Source: Burhinus oedicnemus (Eukaryota > Chordata > Aves > Charadriiformes > Burhinidae). From it: DNA of 64,000 nt. Location of the stretch: positions 482,641 through 546,640 of the forward strand of contig VFFE01007784.1 in NCBI GenBank assembly GCA_008921705.1. Reading direction: 5' to 3'. The notes below the pieces were generated by a model. That model saw nothing but the letters and a program-made list of their open reading frames with translations, made no database searches and was not told where the DNA came from. A program made the position numbers and the translations under genes. Shown piece after piece: positions 58,754-64,000 of this stretch (position 1 is its first letter; every line of letters begins with the position of its first letter).

Positions 58754-59475
58754 TGTCCTGGTTTGAGGTAAAACAGGACCAATTTTGTTCAGTAACTTTA
58801 CTTTTTAGCTAGGCCTCTTCTAACTGCTGAAATTAACAGCATGTTGTGCAGAAAACTGTTCACTCTCAGAGTGATAAGAGCCATGTTTATAGCTGATGCC
58901 AAGGAATGGTGTGCAGAGAGGCTCTTGCTTATACTTATTGCTATAACAACTGACGCCAGCCAACTTTGTTATCTGCCCCATTGGAGGGTCGGAAGTAGAG
59001 AAGTGGAGAGGGGTCACACCTGCGGGGAGGAGCGGACAGGACAGGTGACCCAAAACTGACCCACAGGGTATTCCATCCCATCTGCCTCAGGCTCAGTAAG
59101 GTATCAAAGGGTCAGGGCTTTTTCTTCAATGGCTGGCATCCAAGGAGGACTCTGTCTGTTTGTCTGCCTTTGATCCTGATCCTGAATCCAGATCCGGAAT
59201 CCAGTTCCCATCCATCACTGAGTCCAGTCTGGGACTTTCCCAGTGCCTGCTGGTGACGTGATTGTCATCCTGGGAGCTTGATACGGTTTTGTATATATTT
59301 CATTATTTCTCTTTTTATTATTTTATTATTAATATTTCATTAAAGTTGTTTAGTTCCTTCTAAACTCTTAAGTCTCTTTTTCTCTCTCTTTCTTGCCTCC
59401 CTCTGGGTGCGGAGCAAGAGAGAGAGAGCATCTGTCATTCCACCAGATTGGGCCAATCTGGCCCAAACCACAACA
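58754..59475 (+). mobile_element. ERV LTR copy 1 (ERVL-like)
   Basis: 722 bp from TGTCCTGGTTTGAGG to CCAAACCACAACA, with TG...CA ends. Aligns along its whole length with the second LTR at 60,272. It has an ATTAAA poly(A)-type signal at 59,339-59,344 and a CT-rich U5. The position equivalent to the TATA box of the other copy is deleted (about 59,097-59,103). Flanking 5-mers ACAGG and ATGGG agree at only three of five bases, so no clear target-site duplication. Confidence 0.85.
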
Positions 59476-60271
59476 ATGGGGCATGAAGGGGTCAGTCTTG
59501 GCCAGTGCTGGTTGCTCCCCTGCCACCCTGCCACCACCACAGCAGCGAGTTTGCTGGGGTTAAGCCGTGGGAATAACAGCGTGAGAACAACTGTGTGGGG
59601 GCACCGAGGGAAAAGGACGGAGGCTGTGGGGCAGCTTGGGGGCAGGAGCACACATCTGGGAGGGAAAGGCAGGGTCCAGAAGGGCCAACAGGAGACCCTT
59701 AGCAATAGAAAGGGGAAGGCACCTAAGGCACAGTGCAACACTAGGGAACACAGATCATGTCAAATAACACAAGTTACTTCCAAAGTCTCTCTTCATGTTG
59801 CTGCACATTCTAAGGCTATGAGCATGAAGCTTTTTCACATTTGCCTTACATGATAAAATATATATGAACTCTTCACAAACCGCCCATGGCATCCTCTACT
59901 GCACTGAATTCCCAAGGTCCATTCACAGTCATCTTTCCATGCCCCTCCCAACCTAAGCCAGAGGCATACCCTCTTTCTGTCTACCTGCGCTACAATCAGG
60001 ATACCACAACACATTATGTTTTTTCCCTAGATTGATCAAACTTACAACCTTTACTCAGAGGCATAAAGAATATCTAACACCTGTCTGTCTCTTCTAATTA
60101 TATGCTCCTGGAAGCATCAAAAAAACTATGCAATTTTGTACCCAATTTAAACTCAAGCAATATCCTTGATGCAAACACCATCCATGGTGTACACAGCAAA
60201 CATATGGTAAGACTCCTACCCTATACTTCCTACTTCTTAAATCAGAGACTGCATCTTTTTGTTTAGGAGGT
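59476..60271. other. 796-bp spacer between two related LTRs
   Basis: The first 270 bp is GC-rich (59,476-59,740); the rest is ordinary AT-rich DNA. No recognisable gag, pol or env segment, no primer-binding-site match after the first LTR and no clear polypurine tract before the second. An open frame of 148 codons (59,407-59,853 plus) starts inside the LTR and is not a recognised protein. Confidence 0.5.
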
Positions 60272-61046
60272 TGTTCTGGTGTGAGGTAAAACAGAACCAA
60301 TTTTCTGTTCAGTAATTTTACTTTTCAGTTAAGCTTCTTCTAACAGAACTTTGAAATTAACAGACACTGTTCACTCCCAGAGTGATAAGACCTGATTATT
60401 TATAATTTATGCCAAGGAATGGTATGCAGAGAGGCTCTTGCTTATACTTATTGCTATAACACCCAAGGGCAGCCAACTTTGTTACTTGCCCCGTTGGAGG
60501 GTCGGAAGCGGAAAAGCGTAGAGGGGTCACACCTGCGGGGAGAGCGGACAGGACAGGTGACCCAAAACTGACCCACAGGGTATTCCATCCCATCTGCCTC
60601 AGGCTCAGTATAAAAGCTGAGGGATCAAAGGGTCAGCCCTCTTTCTTCAATGGCCGGCATCCAAGGAGGACTCTGTTTGTCTGCCCTTGATCGCGATCCA
60701 TGCATTCCTTAATCCAGATCCGGAATTCAGTTCCCATCCGTCGCTGAGTCCAGTCTGGGACTTTCCCAGTGCCTGCCGGTGTCATGATCATCACCCTGGG
60801 AGCTTGATATGGTTTTGTATACATTGTATATATTTCAATATTTTCTTTTTTTGATATTATTATATTTTCTTTTTAGTATTTTATTATTAATATTTCTTTA
60901 AAGTAGGTTAGTTTCTTTTAAACTCATAAGTCTCCTTCTCTCTCTTCCTCCTCTCCCTGAAGGGAGATGGTCTCCCTTCTCTGAAGAGAGAGGTCAGAGA
61001 GCATCTGTTGTTCATTTCATTGGCCAGTCCAGCCCAAACGACAACA
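60272..61046 (+). mobile_element. ERV LTR copy 2 (ERVL-like)
   Basis: 775 bp from TGTTCTGGTGTGAGG to CCCAAACGACAACA. It keeps a TATAAAA box at 60,609-60,615. Shared blocks with copy 1 include 'GGTCACACCTGCGGGGAG', 'CAGGTGACCCAAAACTGACC' and 'GGGACTTTCCCAGTGCCTGC'. Flanked by GAGGT (60,267-60,271) and GAAGT (61,047-61,051), a possible 5-bp target-site duplication with one mismatch, which supports an independent solo LTR. Confidence 0.87.
60609..60615 (+). promoter_or_regulatory. LTR TATA box
   Basis: TATAAAA in the sequence GGCTCAGTATAAAAGCTGAG of LTR copy 2. The paralogous site in copy 1 reads GGCTCAGTAAGGTATC and lacks it. Confidence 0.65.
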
Positions 61047-61334
61047 GAAGTCTTAATGGAATTTTCTTCCATCATTTTTCTATACACTTTCTTAATCCTT
61101 GCGTCACTTTTTGAATCTAAACTTTTGGTCTCTGCATCAGCCTGTGATGATAATTTCCACAGTTAAATTATACACCTTGTGAAAAGGTGCACTTTGAGCA
61201 TTGTTTTGAACTTGCTGTTGGGTAATGACATCTGCTGTGACCTAGTTCTTGTGTCATGAGAAGATAAGTACAAAATTATTGTTGATTTTTTTTTTAATTT
61301 TTACTACCCAGTCATCTGTCATGCAAGCTGAAGT

Positions 61335-61475
61335 GTCATAATCTGTTTTCACTACCTTTTCTATACCTTGGATCAACCCTGTCATCCTTCTCTGGGTCTT
61401 TTCTAATTCCACTATACCCTTTTTGAGATGAAGGAACCAGAAATGCATAATGTATTCAAGCCCATTTAAAATACA
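61335..61475 (-). mobile_element. Ancient CR1 remnant
   Basis: The minus-strand reading 'HFWFLHLKKGIVELEKTQRR' followed by 'MTGLIQGIEK' corresponds to the CR1 ORF2 C-terminal motif (QFWSPHLKKD..LEKVQRRATK). Much more decayed than the other CR1 copies here, so an old insertion. Confidence 0.65.
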
Positions 61476-64000
61476 CTTCCAGACTTGATCAGATAAGTAG
61501 GAAAAGGTACAAACATCACTGAGAACAAATCAGGAATTCCAGCTTTCTTAATCTCTTCAAAATTTTGGGTATATTCTAATATGTCTGCTGTTTAGGCACA
61601 ATATAAAAGGGATTTGTCAAGTAGAAATTAAACTGGAACTGAAAATAATTTTTTCTCTCTTCCCTCTCCCTCACCCAGTATTTTCTTTTTGTGGCATATC
61701 GGTGCTCCTTAATAAAATCTCTACATTCAAAATGATTCCTGGTTCAATGAAAACAGAGGTAAAGACTTAACAGCCAGTTCAAGTTTTGTTTCTTAGTCTA
61801 ATGTTAGTATATTAAATTAACATACTTCAGAAAAATTAAAAAATAATTATGAGACAGTTCAACATGAATGAACTAGGTGTCAAAACATTAGCCCAAGATT
61901 TGAGGTGCCAGATTTTGTTTACATTTTGCCTCAAAGACTTCCTACATAACCCATAGTAATTCAAGTGGAGACAAAATCCCAGAGGAGTTTAGGACCTGCC
62001 TCCTGTGGCGTCAGGTCTGAATCTCACTGTTTACATTTATATTACCCCATAGGGCAGAGAGTAGAGTAATGGCCAGAATAATTCCTGAGAGTTTCATTCC
62101 TTTATCAGCCCAGCTAAGTGCTTGACCTGTGACCACCTTGTTCACCTGAGCTCCAGCTACCTACAAACCACACCTGTCTGTGCCACATGTGGTGTAGGGC
62201 CACCGCAACTCCCACAGGAGCCACAGACTTGTTGGCTGATGTGCCTGTTCTCAACCAGCCACACAATGCCCTAAAAAGGGCTGTTGCTGGATATTGTGAT
62301 GGATTCAACCAGGACACAGTGATGCCAGCATATCCGACTGCACTTAGGATTGCATTAAGGCCTAGATTAGTTGTACCTTTTTCCCCAATCTGTCCTATGG
62401 TTTACGTGGGGCAGAGTTCAGCTTGATGGAACTTCAGGTGTCTGCAGTAGAAATGTCTGCATATAAACAGGTGTCTACAGTGCAGTTAAATCAACGAGCC
62501 AGTATGGCCAAACGCATGCAGAGGAGAATTTATCTCATCCTAAAGGAAGTACATTTGGTCAGCTAAGAGCCTTTCCGAGTTCCCTGCCTGTGCTGACTCG
62601 CTCTCCATTGACTAGGAGTTTAGAACACTTTGTTCAGGTGGAGATTCTTATGGTGCAGACACTTAAACTTAGAGCAAGTCAAATTGCACTCCTAGATTTC
62701 ATGCCATGGTGTACACTTGCATTAAAATAATTTGGGAAGTCTGGGCTCAAATCAAGACATCGGATGATAAGTGAAATGCACCATGGATGTTTGTTCTCGG
62801 TTTCCTTTAGAAAGTGAGTAGAAAAGTACTTTCTCTGCCTCACAGTGCTGTTCTAAGACAAAATATGTTCCAGGCAACGATACAAAAAGATAAAATCATT
62901 GCGGACCATTAAAGTACCTCTTTGTATATAGAAGGGACAAATATTTTAAGAAGTCATAGAAATGCCTATTTTATTTTCTCAGTCTTTGCGTGTTAAATAA
63001 AAGCCCATATAATACAGATTTGGAGGAACACTGTTAGTTACCATTTATTGATTTTTCCATTAGAAGCCTATTCTTAGGCAGCTACTGTATTATGGTGTTC
63101 TTGCATGTCACTGCTAGGAGAGACAAAGCTACCAGTCTAGCAAATTTCAAAGGATTCTTGAAAGTATTTTTAGTAGAATATCCTGTGTTAGTGCTGGTTA
63201 AACCCTTATTTATGTCCTTTAGCCCATGCTCTTGTAACAAGATACTGAAGAGACAGCACTTTTTTGTCTACTGCTTTCTTGTCTAATGCCAAGTGGGAGG
63301 CACCAAGGTTTAGGATATAAGATTTTAAGATTTAATGTTTTAGGATCTGACCCTGCTAGAAATTGAGTGCTGTTTCACCCCTGAAACTGTTCTACTTGTA
63401 AATCCAAAATACAAGAGTATGATTCAAAAGGTTTGCTCAAGAGAATGCTTATTAAAAGACTTAAAATCTTGTTAATTTAGAAGAAACAGTAAGCAAAATA
63501 TACCTATTCTGAGCTCCTTAACAATTGAGTGGGTGATTAAAAATGTGGGTAATTTATAACACAAAAAAATTTATTGTGCTTCCTTGTGTCTTTCTCTTGG
63601 TGGTCTATCAATTAAAAAGCAACTTTTTAGGCAACTTTAGGCAACTTTCAGACTTAGTATTCTGATCCCCTGGACATCTAGTATCAACCAAAAGAAAGAG
63701 CCTATGGTCCATGGTGTCCAAAGACCCTCATATCCCAGTCCTTTACACTCTGAATAATTTTGAAGTTGAAGTTGTGAGAGATCTCATCACCATATCAAAG
63801 ATGTCAGTCAAAGATTCTTCAGAATTTCAGTAATGCAATGTTGAGTCAGATATCATTTGGGTGAGGAAAAAGGTGTCTAAATTTTTTTAATCACTGTGCT
63901 TTTTGCATCTTATAACATTCTTGCCCATCTCTCTACTAAGGGTCTTCTCTGCCCTTCTATAAGCTCTGGACAAATTTTCCAATTTCCTCTCAATAAAATC
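61476..64000. other. Intergenic, right edge
   Basis: AT-rich. A slightly GC-richer stretch lies at 62,110-62,320 without recognisable content. No exon of a neighbouring gene was identified before the window ends. Confidence 0.6.

Noticed and set aside
59407..59853. 148-codon plus-strand ORF between the LTRs
   Set aside because: Starts within the U5 part of the LTR, has no retroviral motif, and overlaps a 133-codon minus frame, as expected from GC-rich composition.
58754..61046. A complete provirus with two LTRs
   Set aside because: The 796-bp spacer shows no retroviral genes, primer-binding site or polypurine tract, and the outer flanks do not match.
1..64000. CRISPR arrays, bacterial-type operons, phage or defence systems
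   Set aside because: No regularly spaced direct repeats with unique spacers, no dense co-directional genes; the window is spliced, repeat-rich avian DNA.
1..64000. tRNA, rRNA or snRNA genes
   Set aside because: No convincing A/B box pairs with cloverleaf potential or rRNA-like blocks were seen by eye; a covariance-model scan would be needed to exclude small ncRNAs or microRNAs.

Overview
This is eukaryotic nuclear DNA from a bird. The interspersed repeats are overwhelmingly CR1 LINEs, with the family's typical 3' end (a 'gatgatctt..aaggtcccttccaac' core followed by 'ttctatgattctatga') and the FADD-type reverse-transcriptase motif. Avian-style ERV LTRs are also present, and the only recognisable host gene is a spliced vertebrate gene with GT-AG introns. 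I see no bacterial-type operons, CRISPR arrays or other prokaryotic systems.

Left half (about 1-36,700): the 5' part of TUBGCP3 (gamma-tubulin complex component 3), on the minus strand. Eight consecutive coding exons (numbered 2-9) can be placed to the base at 25,677-25,784, 24,702-24,769, 21,261-21,338, 20,413-20,630, 12,645-12,817, 9,938-10,056, 6,567-6,692 and 2,993-3,061. Each has GT/AG boundaries and matching reading-frame phase. They total 959 bp, about 320 codons. They cover the N-terminal MZT1-binding region, a serine-rich linker and the start of the GCP N-terminal (GRIP1) domain. A CpG island at about 35,895-36,680 is the likely promoter; it carries ETS-, ZNF143- and YY1-like motifs. 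The expected first coding exon (about 25 codons) could not be found and may have been lost in assembly beside a G-run. The gene continues beyond the left edge of the window.

Intron 5 is packed with CR1 copies in both orientations: a near full-length one of about 3 kb that includes the endonuclease region, a tiny CR1 tail nested inside it, a 3' copy with an open frame, and a copy with an internal deletion. Intron 9 holds a decayed CR1 fragment next to a 3' LTR fragment.

Right half (about 37,000-64,000): intergenic DNA upstream of TUBGCP3, with no exon I can recognise. It contains several CR1 copies (the best-preserved RT frame is at 51,506-52,612), an old MIR-type SINE remnant, two ancient CR1/L3-like scraps, a GC-rich patch with a strong CTCF-like motif near 45,870, and an ERV cluster at about 57,700-61,046. 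That cluster consists of one minus-strand LTR with adjoining leader-like sequence and two related plus-strand LTRs.

I found no convincing undescribed system. The items most worth checking are the missing TUBGCP3 exon 1, the CTCF-like element, the LTR pair, and one small ORF that begins directly after a strong splice acceptor.
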